The notes: generated by a model not told the origin, from the letters alone. A DNA stretch of 64,000 bases from Myotis daubentonii (GCF_963259705.1 NC_081844.1:102388671-102452670); one strand, 5' to 3'. Numbered from the stretch's first letter, positions 32,701 to 44,434 are shown. Numbers and translations: made by a program.

Positions 32701-33272
32701 CTAGAGGCTCAGTGCATGAAATTCATGCACTCTGCGGGAGCTGGGGGTTCCCCGAGCCTGGCCTGTGCCTTGTCACAGTAGGGAGCCCCGCGATCAATCG
32801 CCCCAAAGAGGTAGGTCCCACCCACCCATCGAGGGCTCCTCGATGGATTGCCCCAAAGAGGTAGGCCAGAGCCGGGGGTCCCGCCTCCACGCTGCATGGA
32901 GCTGGAACCCCCAGGACTCCCAGTCAGGCTCCGGGCCACGCAGGCAGTGTCAAGCCCCGCCCCGCCCACCTGTGCGTGCCCGCTGTGCACACAGCCATCT
33001 TCTGACGGCATGAGGGTATCACGGTGTGACAACCACTTAGCCAGGGGTTCTCAAACTTCTGGCCCTTTAAATACAGTTCCTCATGTTGTGACCCCCACCA
33101 TAAAAGTATTTTCGTTGCTACTTCATAACTATAATGTTGCTACTGTTATGAATCGTCATGTAAATATCTGATATGCAGGATGGTCTTAGGCGACCCCTGT
33201 GAAAGGGTCGTTCGACCGCCAAAGGGGTTGCTACCCACAGGTTGAGACCACTTAGGATTTTATTAGTAAGGA
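32701..33272 (-). mobile_element. HeliBat-type Helitron interrupted by a hAT element
   Basis: The plus strand starts CTAGAGGCTCAGTGCATG with the hairpin GTGCATGAAATTCATGCAC, and ends TTTTATTAGTAAGGA followed by T. The base before is A, so both ends fit Helitron insertion between A and T. The interior carries a near duplication of TTGCCCCAAAGAGGTAGG. Positions 33042-33248 are a later insertion. No Rep/helicase frame. Confidence 0.9.
33042..33248 (-). mobile_element. Non-autonomous hAT element nested in the Helitron
   Basis: Reverse copy of the family at 26816-27027: CAGGGGTTCTCAAACTTCTG at the left, GGTCTTAGGCGACCCCTG and CACAGGTTGAGAC at the right. Flanks CACTTAGC (33034-33041) and CACTTAGG (33249-33256) agree at 7 of 8, with a few bases lost from the right terminus. 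Confidence 0.9.
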
Positions 33273-33984
33273 TGGGGGCATGAAAAGAATGTGTGCCCAA
33301 ATAAAAGGCCCTGGAAACTTTGCACAAATGGAGGGTTTTTACAGTCAGTAGGGACTTTTAGAGTTGTAAGCTCCCTCCTGATGCCTGGGATGAAAAAAAA
33401 GGCAGTTTAGGAAGGAAAATATTTTTATATCTATGTGAACATGAAAACCTGTAGTTGTTAATTGTTTATTAGCATATTAAAGCCCATGGACTATATTGTA
33501 GAATTACTACTGAGAAGTTAAAATGAATTATAAAATTAATTGTCTAGTTTGTTTTGCAGATAAGATTTTTTTATAATCTATCTTAAAAGTTTTATTAGTA
33601 GGACTGTCTTCTTGTTGCTCATGTAATTTATACTTTTGTCCTACAATATCAAGATATGGGGGCAGCTAAGTGACATATAAATTAATTGAATTCTGTAATA
33701 AAATAACAGTTTAATTAGTCATTTATGATGTACAATCAGAAAGGAGAAAAAATTTGGCAGAAAATGTGACACTATCATTACTCTCCTTTTGTAATTTTTC
33801 CTCCAATAGCAGTATAAATCAAGTCATTTTGTGAACCCCAACCTCTATTCTATTTTTTTTTTTTTACTTTAAAAAATTTGCATCATGGCTTTGACTGAAA
33901 TAAGTGACATGTAAAATTCAGTATATATTTGCCCTTAATTTCTTCTTGTTGTTAATTATTTTATTTGGAAAACAGAGATAAAGA
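33273..33984. other. Single-copy AT-rich stretch
   Basis: Nothing recognised. T run near 33854-33864. Confidence 0.45.
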
Positions 33985-34360
33985 AAACTGAATAAAACCA
34001 ATATACAGCTGGATCAGTCATCATAAAGCAGCACCCACTTACGACCACTCAGGTCAGGAAATAGAACTTGGCCAGGCCCTCACCACTCCTCCCCAGGAGT
34101 CCTACACAGGTCACATCCCATCACAAGTTTTTTAAAAAAAACCCTGCCATCCCTCAAAAACTAATCACTAATCAGATTTTATGTTAGCACTTTCTTGCTT
34201 TTCTTTCTCACCCAGGGATGCCTTTCTCCATATCATGTTTGAAATTTATCTGTTTGGGGCTATTTTTAAGTCTCTTTAATGCACAATTTCCCCCTGTATC
34301 TCTTAATCCCCATACTATTTATTTGATGAAGACATTGGGTGTCTGCTTTGTTTGTAAAGC
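33985..34360 (+). mobile_element. Ancient L1 3'-UTR-like remnant
   Basis: CAGGAAATAGAACTTGGCC, ACTCCTCCCCAGGAGTCC, CATCCCTCAAAAACTAATC, CCATATCATGTTTGAAAT and TTATTTGATGAAGACATTGG recall the order of old L1M 3' untranslated sequence. Highly diverged. Confidence 0.45.
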
Positions 34361-34827
34361 AGGATTTCAACTTTAAAAAAGGCAAAGTGTCCAAATGGCC
34401 AGTGATCTTTCTAGGAAGTGCTTAGTCATTATTTGGTTAGTTTCTGGTCCTGCCTACATGTCGCTCCCTCCCCTTCCCCCCAGGGCATTTCCGGTCTGCT
34501 GGGATAGGCAAGCACATCTGAACCCCAACTTGGCCTTGTGACTCCCCTCAATGATGGGTTCTGAATCCCTAAGGGCAGGCTGGGGGCGTGCACACTTCAC
34601 CATCACTGGAGAGGGAAGGCAAAGCAGGAAAGGCCTTCTCTCTGCTGTTATACACTGTGGCCCATTTGAGATGCAAACAGCCTCAAGAGTTTGTAATTCA
34701 GAAAGCCAAGTGGACCATGCCAGGTGGGGAGGGGGGAGGTCAATGCCGATGGATGGACTTTTCTACATGGGCTGGATTCCATGTCTCAAGAGATAACTGG
34801 GAGCAGTAAGTTCTATTTTAGTATCTT
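34361..34827. other. Single-copy stretch, nothing recognised
   Basis: Three overlapping frames at 34551-34906 are phase shadows of one G-rich segment without domain signal. Confidence 0.45.
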
Positions 34828-34935
34828 TTCTGTGCCAGGCTCTTATACAGGTTTTAATACTTCCCTACAACAATATGAGTTAAGAGTTAATACCCTAGGG
34901 TTGTAGATGAGCAAACTGAAGTTCTTCCTTACCAA
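34828..34935 (-). mobile_element. MIR fragment
   Basis: CTGTGCCAGGCTCTTATACA, ACAACAATATGAGTTAAG and TAGATGAGCAAACTGAAG match the middle of reverse-strand MIR. Confidence 0.55.
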
Positions 34936-34987
34936 CTTCTAACTAGTCTCCTTGTTTCCAAGTGCAATCTTTAAAAACTTAAATCAG

Positions 34988-35209
34988 TCCAGCTGGTGTC
35001 GCTCAGTGGTTGAGGGTCGGCTTCTGAATCAGGAGGTTGCAGTTTGATTCTGGTCAGGGGACATGCCCAGGTTACGGGGTCGATCCTCAGAAGGGTGTGT
35101 GCAAGAGGCAGTTGATCGATGATTTTCTCTCATCATTGACATTTCTATCTCTCCCTCTCCTTTCCCCTCTAGGAAATCCATCAAAAAATATATTTTTTAA
35201 ATGAAAAAT
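34988..35209 (+). mobile_element. Ves SINE with perfect 14-bp target duplication
   Basis: TCCAGCTGGTGTCGCTCAGT head, GCAGTTTGATTCTGGTCAG B-box area, CT-rich body and AAAAAATATATTTTTT tail. Flanks AAAACTTAAATCAG at 34974-34987 and 35210-35223 are identical. Confidence 0.97.
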
Positions 35210-35224
35210 AAAACTTAAATCAGA

Positions 35225-35830
35225 TAGTACAATTCTGGTGTTTTTTGCACTTAGAGTAAAATCCAGATTCTTTCCTTGTGAGTGTGGATCAACAGAATGG
35301 AGGGCTGACACCTGTGCATTTCATTGCTCTCACCTGTCCCCTGCAGGGTCACTGTGCTCCAGGCACTGGGTCCTTGCTGCTCCTCCAATACAAGCAAGTC
35401 CAGTAAGCTTAGGAGGCTGTAGCTTCAGAATTTTTAAGTCTCGTGTTTTCTCTCTCAAAAATAGTGAGCATGCAAAACTGGTCTCAGGATCTTTTCATTT
35501 GCTTTTTCCTGCTTCTGGAACATTTTCCATCACTGCTACCATTTGCTTAGCTGGATGGTACATGTCTTTCTGGAGCTGAATTGTCACTTCCTCAGAGAAT
35601 GTCCCTGCCCACTCAATCTGTATTAACTTTTCCCTGTAATTATCTCCTCCACTTACTCTCTTTCCTTTCTGGCACTTGTCAATAATCCAAAGATACATGT
35701 ATTTGTGTAACGTTTAGCTCTTCTACCTGAGGGTGGGGTATGTCTGTTTTACTTACTGCAGTGTTCTCTGTGCCTAGTTAGCCCAGGGTCTGGAACACCA
35801 CAGATGCTCAGTGAATATTGGTTGGAATGT
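35225..35830 (+). mobile_element. L2 LINE 3' region, long
   Basis: Successive L2 landmarks: GTAAAATCCAGATTCTTTCC, CTCACCTGTCCCCTGCAGG, TTGTCACTTCCTCAGAGAAT, TCTCCTCCACTTACTCTC, CTGAGGGTGGGGTATGTC and CCTAGTTAGCCCAGGGTCTG, ending near GAATATTGGTTGG. The frame at 35238-35579 lies inside and is not a gene. Confidence 0.75.
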
Positions 35831-35844
35831 AAAATTGAAATGAG

Positions 35845-35935
35845 GTTCAGAGAAGTTAAGTATCTTGTCCAAAGCCACACAGCTAGTAAGTATCTAGAGA
35901 TTTGAACCCTCAAACCAATGCTCTTCCAACTCTAA
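35845..35935 (-). mobile_element. MIR fragment
   Basis: GAGGTTCAGAGAAGTTAAGT, CAAAGCCACACAGCTAGTAA and TTTGAACCCTCAAACCAATG match reverse-strand MIR. Confidence 0.75.
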
Positions 35936-35937
35936 TT

Positions 35938-36140
35938 GGATTTTCTAAACTGTGGTCCTTGAACACTAGTGTCCAATAAATCTTAATAGATGTCCTAAGA
36001 ATAAAAAAGGGGGCCTGTGTTCAAATAAATTGTGGATATGACACAATTCTTTAAAGAAAATTGGACATATTTCTTTACCGCAGGACATCCAAGAGACTTT
36101 AATATGCAAATATGCGTGTGGCTCTCCAAGAAACTGATAT
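35938..36140 (+). mobile_element. Ancient hAT-Charlie MITE (MER-type)
   Basis: TTTTCTAAACTGTGGTCCTT, GAACACTAGTGTCC, TAATAGATGTCCTAAG, GTTCAAATAAATTGTGG and AGAGACTTTAATATGCAA agree in order with a mammalian Charlie-type MITE. The subfamily is not certain. Confidence 0.5.
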
Positions 36141-36367
36141 GGTATGCAGCATCTCCCACCACTGTTTAGCTGTGATTTACTCCTTTCAATTAAACTGGTA
36201 TCTTATGGGACGCCAGTGTTCAGCGGAGCCAGGGTGGGAGGGAATCCTGCCCTGGAATCATGATGCCTTGCCCCTCCTTAGAAAATGGGTAAATGGAAAT
36301 GTCTATCAGCAAATTAAGACTAAATATTCCAGGAGTGTGTTTTTTTTTTTTAAGTGTTATGCTTTCT

Positions 36368-37431
<1,064 letters not shown>

Positions 37432-37443
37432 ACAAATTCTTCT

Positions 37444-37705
37444 GGCCCTAACTGGTTTGGCTCACTGAGTAGAGTGTTGGCCTGTGGACTGAAAGGTCCC
37501 TGGGTTCAATTTCTGGTCAGGGCACATGCCCAGGTTGCAGGCTCAATCCCCAGTAGGCTGGGTGCAGGAGGCGGCCAATGGATGATTCTCTCTCATTATT
37601 GATGTTCTTATCTCTCCCTCTCCCTTCCTCTCTGAAATCAATAAACATATATTTAAAAAATAAAAATTAAGAATAAATAAAATCAATAAAAATATATTAA
37701 AAAAT
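37444..37705 (+). mobile_element. Ves SINE with 12-bp target duplication
   Basis: GGCCCTAACTGGTTTGGCTC head, GGGTTCAATTTCTGGTCAG B-box area and a long A-rich tail with several ATAAA repeats. Flanks ACAAATTCTTCT at 37432-37443 and 37706-37717 are identical. Confidence 0.97.
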
Positions 37706-37717
37706 ACAAATTCTTCT

Positions 37718-38383
37718 GGAAAGAGGAAAGTTGTGAATTGTAATAATGGAGGAATAAAAGTCAATTCATTTGTGAATTATCTGGGCTTTTCTATTCTATG
37801 CGTTACATGCCGCTGCACTGGGCTTTGACACTGGCACCAGCGACTGGGAGAGGTATTTTCAAACAGTGCTTCCCTGGAGATTTCTGATTATGGTAACCAC
37901 AGGCTATGCTACTGATGCTCCTGACTACATTACAGGGAAGATTTGGCTATTTCATTCATTCCAGCAAGCTGCTGCTTCCCAGCAAGTCACTCGTCTCTGG
38001 AGTATTTGACTGAATCTATAATAAGACAAAACAAAGCTATTTTGAAGGTTTCAGTAGACACAGCCTCCATTGCCAAGTCCTCTGGATACCTGGAGGGAAA
38101 GAAAGATGAGACGAAGGTGCAGTCTCTGAATCCTCTGTGAGCCAGATGCTCATATCATACCCGCCCCCCTGAGCCTTCCACCTGCTGGGAAGGCTCCGGG
38201 TTCTCTGCAATTGTGCATCCAACGCCCTTTGTTTCAGTGTGCGCGTGCAATTGCATTAAGAGTGCTAGAAACAGTAAATCCTTTTTCAGTTTCCTCCAAG
38301 TCAGTGTCCTAGCCTGTAAAGTTTTCCAGATTAAAATAAGGACCTCTGGCATCTCGGTTGTGAATGGGGCAGGGTGGGAATAA
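37718..38383. other. Single-copy stretch, possibly constrained
   Basis: Unique sequence of moderate GC with no repeat signature. The minus-strand frame at 38155-38676 begins in the adjacent L1 and runs through the Ves SINE into this block, and is rejected as a gene. Confidence 0.4.
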
Positions 38384-38395
38384 AAAGGTACTGGG

Positions 38396-38603
38396 CCCGG
38401 CTGGTGTGGCTCAGTGGTTGAACATTGACCTATGAACCAGAAGATCATAGTTTGATTCCCAGTCAGGGCACATGCCTTGGTTGCAGGCTTGATCCCCAGT
38501 GAGGGCATATGGGAGGCAGCCAAACAATGATTTTCTCTCATCATTGATGTTTCTATCTCTCTCCCTCTCCCTTCCTCTCTGAAATCAATATAAACATAAA
38601 TTA
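38396..38603 (+). mobile_element. Ves SINE, outer layer of a three-element nest
   Basis: GGCTGGTGTGGCTCAGTGG head, AGTTTGATTCCCAGTCAGG B-box area, CT-rich body and AATCAATATAAACATAAATT tail. The left flank AAAGGTACTGGG (38384-38395) matches AAAGGCATTGGG (39843-39854) at 10 of 12, on the far side of the L1 and LTR. It is therefore the oldest of the three. Confidence 0.95.
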
Positions 38604-38614
38604 AAAATAAATGT

Positions 38615-39050
38615 CTACACGATGGAATACTATGCTGCTGTAAAAAGGAAGGATCTCTTACCATTTGCAACGTCATGGATGGAACTGGAGAGCATTATGC
38701 TAAGTGAAATAAGCCAGTCAATGAAGGAAAAATACCACATGATCTCACTCATTCATGGACAATAGAGACCATTATAAACTTTTGAACAATAATAGATACA
38801 GAGGCAGAGCTGCCTCAAACAGATTGTCAAACTGCAGCGGGAAGGCCGGGGAGGGTTGGGGGGCAGGAGGTAGGGGGGTAAGAGATCAACTAAAGGACTT
38901 GTATGCATGCATATAAGCATAACCAATGGACATAAGACACTGGGTGATAGGGGAGGCTAGGGGACTGTCTAGGGCGGGGGGATAAAATGGACACATATGT
39001 AATACCCTTTGTAATACTTTAAGCAATAAAACAATAAAATAAAATAAAAT
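38615..39050 (+). mobile_element. 5'-truncated L1, 3' end only
   Basis: ATGGAATACTATGCTGCTGT, GGAAGGATCTCTTACCATTT, AGTGAAATAAGCCAGTC and CATGATCTCACTCATTCATG, then a G-rich 3'-UTR and AATAAAA tail. The target duplication AAAATAAATGT lies at 38604-38614 and 39832-39842, spanning the LTR inserted in its tail. Only the last part of ORF2 and the 3'-UTR are represented, so it is dead on arrival. Confidence 0.93.
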
Positions 39051-39830
39051 TGCCGGGAGCCGGTCCATCCTTGCTGTTTCAAGGGACCTGGCATATATGG
39101 CATACGGTTCTTAGTATGTTTGCTCACCTTCTTGGCGCTGTGTTTTAACCAAAGTCACCTCTCCGAGAAAGGTTGAATCCCCAGGTAGGGATTTTCCCCT
39201 GAAGTTAGGGAGGGAATAAAACCCCTCAACTAAGTGCCAGGTGGGTAATTAATCCCTTTAACTACGAACAATCATGCTTAAACTACATAATCTTTTCTCC
39301 CTGGAATGGAGATAAGAAACGCCCTAACCTTTGTAATAGAGATTGATAGGATTGAATCAACTGGTATAAATACAGTTGTAACAAGACAGAAAGAGTCAGA
39401 ACTCAGGAGACAGAATTCAGAAGACAGAACCTACACGGAGCCTAGAGACAGAAGAACTTCGCTGGCGAGAGCATGCCAGAGGATCCTGGACCGGGACTGG
39501 CCTCGGAGCCTAGAGATAGAGCCTAGCGGGAGAACATGGCAAGGGATCCTGGACTGAACCTGACTACAGAGATTGGCAGGAGAACCTGACTGGAACCTGG
39601 ACACTGAACCTGACTGGAGAGCCTGGACAGAACCTGGCTGGAGAACCTAGTGAGGGAACATGGCTACAGAACCTCGCTGGAGATCCGAAGCAGAACCTCT
39701 CTGGAGATCCGGGCTGGAGATCCTGGCTAGGCTGCTGATCAACTGAACGCTGTCTCCATGACATTCCTTCTTCGCCGACTCCGTCCACACCTTTGGGGAC
39801 CCCTGGACCCGCTGGGGTTGGACCCCGGCA
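39051..39830 (+). mobile_element. Complete solo ERV LTR (class II-like)
   Basis: Starts TGCCGGGAGCCGGTCC and ends GGACCCCGGCA, with terminal complementarity. The 6-bp direct flank TAAAAT (39045-39050 and 39831-39836) fits class II (beta-like) integrases. A TATA box TATAAATA sits at 39365-39372. Downstream lies a purine-rich R/U5 region of degenerate GAACCTGACTGGA / CTGGAGATCC units (about 39470-39740). No internal viral sequence remains, so it arose by LTR-LTR recombination. Closely related to the fragment at 1-475. Confidence 0.93.
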
Positions 39831-39854
39831 TAAAATAAATGTAAAGGCATTGGG

Positions 39855-40299
39855 ACAAGCAGCCACCAACACGAGATTTTTAGATGTCTTCATCCGTCCG
39901 GGAGTATACTCTTGGGTGGCTTTAGGTGAGCTGCTTTACCTCTCAGACCCTTCATCTTCTATCAGATGGAATTGTTGGGACTTCCCATTTTATGATAAAA
40001 GGGCATTAGAGATTATCTGTGTTCACCAGAGATGTAACTGTAAAAGGCATGTAGCCAAGGAGGAAATGTTAGACTCAGTTTTTGAATTGAATGAACGTGC
40101 TCTGACATTCTTACTATTGTGCTCTGAGGCTGAAATATCCTATTGCTTTTGAGCTTCCGTAAGGTGACCTCATTTACTATTGGAACATTTTTTAAGTATT
40201 TTGGAATATGAGGGTAAGCACCAGAGAAAGAATAATTCAACCTAGATATAAGAGACTCTTTCTTTTTAAAGCTTCATTAACTGGTAATTATGTGAGTAC
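39855..40299. other. Single-copy stretch; weak MIR-like core
   Basis: GGTGAGCTGCTTTACCTCTC then TTCATCTTCTATCAGATGGA (39926-39968) may be a short MIR core. Frames at 39793-40152 have no domain. Confidence 0.35.
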
Positions 40300-40640
40300 A
40301 AAACAATGCCCTTACTGTTTGATAAATGAATATTAGCCACATGTCATGCTGATAAAAGTCATGAACAGAGCTCGGCCCGTCTGCATTTGGGGGAACGTTG
40401 TTATTTTGATGCTAATGGATTATGTTCATTTGGGGTAGATAGATATCTCGAATGACTCAGCAGGCCCAACTTAAATTAGATTTGTCCACCCGTGCTTTGA
40501 TTATTAGAATGTCTGAATATCTGATACCAGTCTTATATTACAATGTGTGCTTCATAGAATTTATCTATCATGACCTAAGGATTTCTGTAGTAGGAAAATT
40601 TGATTGATCATAAAAATCTCATGATTATGTTTTTATTTGA
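40300..40640. other. Repeat-free block: candidate conserved non-coding element
   Basis: Unique complex sequence with a perfect AP-1/MAF-type TGACTCAGCA (40453-40462), homeodomain-like words and several retained CpGs (AGCTCGGCCCGTC, CACCCGTGC). No transposon features. Enhancer-like by appearance only. Confidence 0.38.
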
Positions 40641-40795
40641 AAGGGTAGCATTGTGGTTTCCACCCCTCCCCAAATGTATTCTCAGAGTCAGCAATATGAA
40701 ATAGCTTATTAAAATCTCTTTACAATGTATGCTCTTTTGGAATCTGTTATTGAATATTAGTTCTTTGTAGCTATTAGCTTCTTATAATGAAGAGT

Positions 40796-41185
40796 TGTAT
40801 TACTCAGGGTAGGCTAACAGCTGTAATAAATTACCTCTAAATCTCAGTGCTTTACCACCATAAGGGTTTATGTCTTGCTCATATTATGCAGTGCATGCAG
40901 GTCTGTGGGAGCAGGGAATCTGGGGGAGCAGGGATATGAGGGGGTGGGCTCTGCCCATCAGTTATTCAGGGACCCAGACCCCTCTGTATTGTGGCTTCAA
41001 CCCTCTCTAGGTTGTTGGGGTCTTTATTCTGCAGGTGGATGGAAGAAGGAGTGAAGATTATACATGGGAGGCTTTCCTTAATTTGTTCAGCTTGAAAATG
41101 GTGGGCCTCCTTTCCATTCAGGGGCCATTAATCAGATCTCTGACATGAACTTCAAGGCGGGCAGGGCCTGTGATCTGGCAGAGTG
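40796..41185 (+). mobile_element. Ancient ERVL-type LTR, subfamily uncertain
   Basis: Starts TGTATTACTCAGGGTAGGC and has ACAGCTGTAATAAATTACC, AAATCTCAGTGCTTTACC, AAGGGTTTATGTCTTGCTC, TTCAGGGACCCAGACC and GGGCCTCCTTTCC in an order I associate with old mammalian LTRs. The 3' end is not fixed. Confidence 0.45.
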
Positions 41186-41479
41186 ATCACTAAGAAGAGA
41201 GAGCATGGATACAAATGAACATTCACTGTCTCTTCCAAAAGACCTAGATACCAAATTGAAGTCAACTAATGATAGGTTTGGCGAACCCAATGCATGGAAG
41301 CCTTATGCTGGGCATGACAATGTTTTTTCTATGATGTCAGTGATAATAATAAGGTGGGTGAATAACCACATTGTTAATAAGAAATGGAGTACGGCCATGC
41401 AATAGGGTTAGGCATGTGTAAATACTATTTAAGGGAAAGATACTAATAACTTGGGAGAATTTGGAAATTTTCTTGATGT

Positions 41480-41610
41480 GGTGGTATTGGCATTGTGCTA
41501 GAGTCAACCACCAGATTTCTGGATTGTCTCTGCCATTTGCTTGCTACGAAATTATGGATAAATTGTCTGAACCTCACTTGATTTTTAAATAGATAAGTTG
41601 CTTGTTCTTA
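41480..41610 (+). mobile_element. MIR fragment
   Basis: GTCTCTGCCATTTGCTTGCT, AAATTATGGATAAATTGTCT and GAACCTCACTTGATTTTTAA match decayed MIR. Confidence 0.55.
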
Positions 41611-42129
41611 ATAATGTTATAACATTCCTCTCTGATAATTTCACATCTTCTGGATGTGCAGGGTACAGGTGTTCAAAGCTGGAGAGAGGGTACTTTTAGT
41701 CATTCCAAACCCAGTGTGGCACGTCCTCAGAGCCTAGGATCAGCATAGACAGTGTGTAAGATGATGTCCCAGGTCCAGATTCAGATTCATCAGAGCTGGA
41801 TCTTGGAATTGGCCTAAAATTTCTACAGTGGGTGAGACCAAACCTTCCTCCTCATTTCTTTACTTTCAAACTGCAGCCACCTGGATGACTGTCTCTGATA
41901 AATGCTTGGCCCACACGTTGTCAGAGTGAACATGTAGGGAGGTTCATAGCAACTCTTTATCTGGTATTACTGACTTAGAGCCAAAAATATACAAAGAAAG
42001 TTTTTTTGGGATTATTAAGTTCTACCTCCGAATTCTGACAAACATGGTCTCTTGAGTTACCTAGGACTATGGAGAAATTCAAAAGGTAACATTAGATTAC
42101 CTTTGTAATGATAAATTCAAGGTGGACTT
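41611..42129. other. Single-copy stretch, nothing recognised
   Basis: Anonymous sequence leading into an L2. Confidence 0.4.
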
Positions 42130-43108
42130 GAATTTTCTTCTGGTTTTTATCCATTCACTCCTTAGGTCTCCTTCTGTGGTTGTTTCTAAGGTACAAATGA
42201 AATTGCTGATCAAGTTAAAACACTGTGTTATATCTAGCCCCTCTCGAACCCTCCCTAGTCCTAACCTTGACTCTGGATCACTTTTTCTGATAGCTACACA
42301 CATTCTAAAGCATTTGGAAATCCTTCATCTTTGTTAGGAGTGTCTTTTCCCTTCTCAGTCACCTGGAGAATGCTACTTATTCTTCACAGCTCAGTTTAAA
42401 AATTTCTTAAGTGCCCATCAGTAGATGAATGGGTAAAAAAAAGCTGTGGTACATTTATACCATGGAATAATATGCAGCTATAAAAAGGAAGGATCTCTTG
42501 CCCTTTGAGACAGCATGGAGAAATCTGGAGAGTATTATGCTAAATGAAATAAGCCAGTCAGACAACGACAAGTATCACATAATCTCACTTATATGTGGAA
42601 TCTAATGAACAAAATAAAATGATGTAAAAAAATAGATCCAGAGACATGGACACATGAGACAGACTGACAAATCTCAGAGGGAAGTGGGGAGGGGGGAAGG
42701 AAGAGATTAACTGAAGACTTTATATGCATAATCCATAACCCATAGACACAGACAATAGTGCATGAAGGCCGGGGGCAGGGGCAGAAGTGGGGTGACGGGG
42801 GTCAATAGGGAAAATGGGGGAACATCTGTAATAGTGTTAACAATTTGAAAAATGTCTTTCTCTGGAAGTCATGCCAGCATGCACCAGGCGGAATGAAAGC
42901 TTTCTGATGTGTGAGCACCAAGCACTCTGTGTGTGGCACAGTTACAGCACTTCAGCAACATACTGTAACCGCTCACACCTGTCTCCCTTGGGCAGACTGG
43001 CAGCTTTTTAAATAGGGAGTTATTTTATTTTTGAATCTCCAAGCTTGTCACCAGGCCTGGCACTGTGGTTCTTCAGCAAACAGCCATTGACTGACTGAAT
43101 GAATGGAC
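42130..43108 (+). mobile_element. L2 LINE 3' region, split by an L1
   Basis: Left part to 42408 (ACTTATTCTTCACAGCTCAG) and right part 42848-43108 (CTCTGGAAGTCATGCC, CTCCCTTGGGCAGACTGG, CACCAGGCCTGGCACTGTGG, CTGACTGAATGAATGG) rejoin into one L2 end when the L1 is removed. The left limit is loose. Confidence 0.7.
42409..42847 (+). mobile_element. 5'-truncated L1 nested in the L2
   Basis: Begins AAGTGCCCATCAGTAGATG, then CATGGAATAATATGCAGC, GGAAGGATCTCTTGCCC and AATAAGCCAGTCAGACAACG, then a G-rich 3'-UTR. Flanks AAAAATTTCTT (42398-42408) and AAAAATGTCTT (42848-42858) match at 10 of 11. More diverged than the L1 at 38615. Confidence 0.93.
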
Positions 43109-43987
43109 ATCCCTCTTACAACCAGCAGGGGGATTACAAGATCATGTGATTGATTGGTGTGCCTACTCCCGAAGGTGAAGAATTACCATTTTAGAGCCAT
43201 ACCTTGAGTAGAGTGAGGAAAAAAATAGGTAGTCATCATAAAGGAAGGGCAGCTAAGCACATTGCTGCTTTGGGCACTTACTCATCTGAACAGCCTGAAG
43301 CAGCTTTTGTTCAGGGAACATGGCTCTGCCCTTTTCCAGTGTGAGCACATGCATGCTGATCGGCGATGTCGCATAGGTGTTCCAAAAAATCTGCATGGAC
43401 CCTCCAGTTAGTGGTAGCTTCATTTGCTTTCCGGGCATACGGTTGAATTGTTTATATTTATCTACAATGGAAAATGTCTTCTTCAAGCAGTGTTTGCTAT
43501 CATGTCTTGCTCGAGGTCAAACATCTCTTCATGTATTCTGTACCTGCATTTGAACTCTTCTCCATGTCCCACTGTGTTTGCCAGCTGTCTCTCCTACAAT
43601 TGGACGTGCATCTTTCATCATCTTCTGTTCATATCATTCACTTTTTCCCAAAGTCCACCTCTATTTTTAAGACCTGTGGAAGCTTCATTCCAAAACTTTT
43701 GTGATTCAGCAAGCCTCCAGAGATATCTGCATCCTAGGAATTTTTCTCTCCATTCAAATAACCATATGCTTACTTCTGACATGTGAAGAACATTTTTTGA
43801 ATTATGTTTAATAGAATCAAACCTTAATTTTTTATGAGCTTTTGGGCATTGTTTTCCCAGCGTTAAGGTTACCAATGGAAGGGACATTTCTTCTTTGCAT
43901 TCAATTGCAGCAGCTCACACACGACCTTGACCATAGTAACTGTGCTACAAGCATGTGTTCATATTTGAAAATGATGCCCCTGGTTAA
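43109..43987. other. Single-copy stretch; one weak CTCF-like word
   Basis: CCAGCAGGGGGA near 43122 is a partial CTCF-like core. The overlapping frames at 43424-43887 on both strands have no domain or exon structure. Confidence 0.4.
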
Positions 43988-44434
43988 TCCTATCTAATCA
44001 AAGAGTAATATGCAAATTGACCATCACTCCAACACACAAGATGGACGCCCCCATGTGGTCAAAGATGGCCACCCCCATGTGGACACAAGATGGCCACCAC
44101 AAGATGACAGGCAGGGGAGCGCAGTTGTGGGCGATCAGGCCAGCTGGGGAGGGCAGTTAGGAGTGACCAGGCTGGCAGGGGAGGGCAGTTAGGGGCAATC
44201 AGGCTGGCAGGGTAGCAGTTAGGCATCGATCAGGCTGGCAGGGGAGTGGTTAGGGGTGATCAGGCTGGCAGACAGGCAAATGGTTGGGATCCAGCAGTCC
44301 TGGATTGTGAGAGGGATGTCCTACTGCTGATGGGCAGTCGAACATACCTCGAGGGGTCCCAAATTGGAGAGGGTGCAGGCTGGGCTGAGGGACAACCCCC
44401 CCCCATGCACAAATTTCATGCACTGGGACTCTAG
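43988..44434 (+). mobile_element. Helitron, first of a tandem pair
   Basis: 5' end TCCTATCTAATCAAAGAGTA preceded by A; 3' hairpin GCACAAATTTCATGC and terminal CTAG at 44431-44434. The interior has short GATGGCCACC units and a minisatellite (44111-44275). No coding capacity. The next Helitron starts at the very next base. Confidence 0.9.
44111..44275. repeat. About 36-bp minisatellite inside the Helitron
   Basis: Four to five imperfect units of GGGGAGGGCAGTTAGGGGCG then ATCAGGCTGGCA. One unit is altered near 44211-44240. Confidence 0.85.

Noticed and set aside
38155..38676. Longest open frame in the window, 173 codons on the minus strand
   Set aside because: It runs through a reverse-read Ves SINE and the start of an L1. 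The peptide simply translates the SINE body, with no independent coding evidence.
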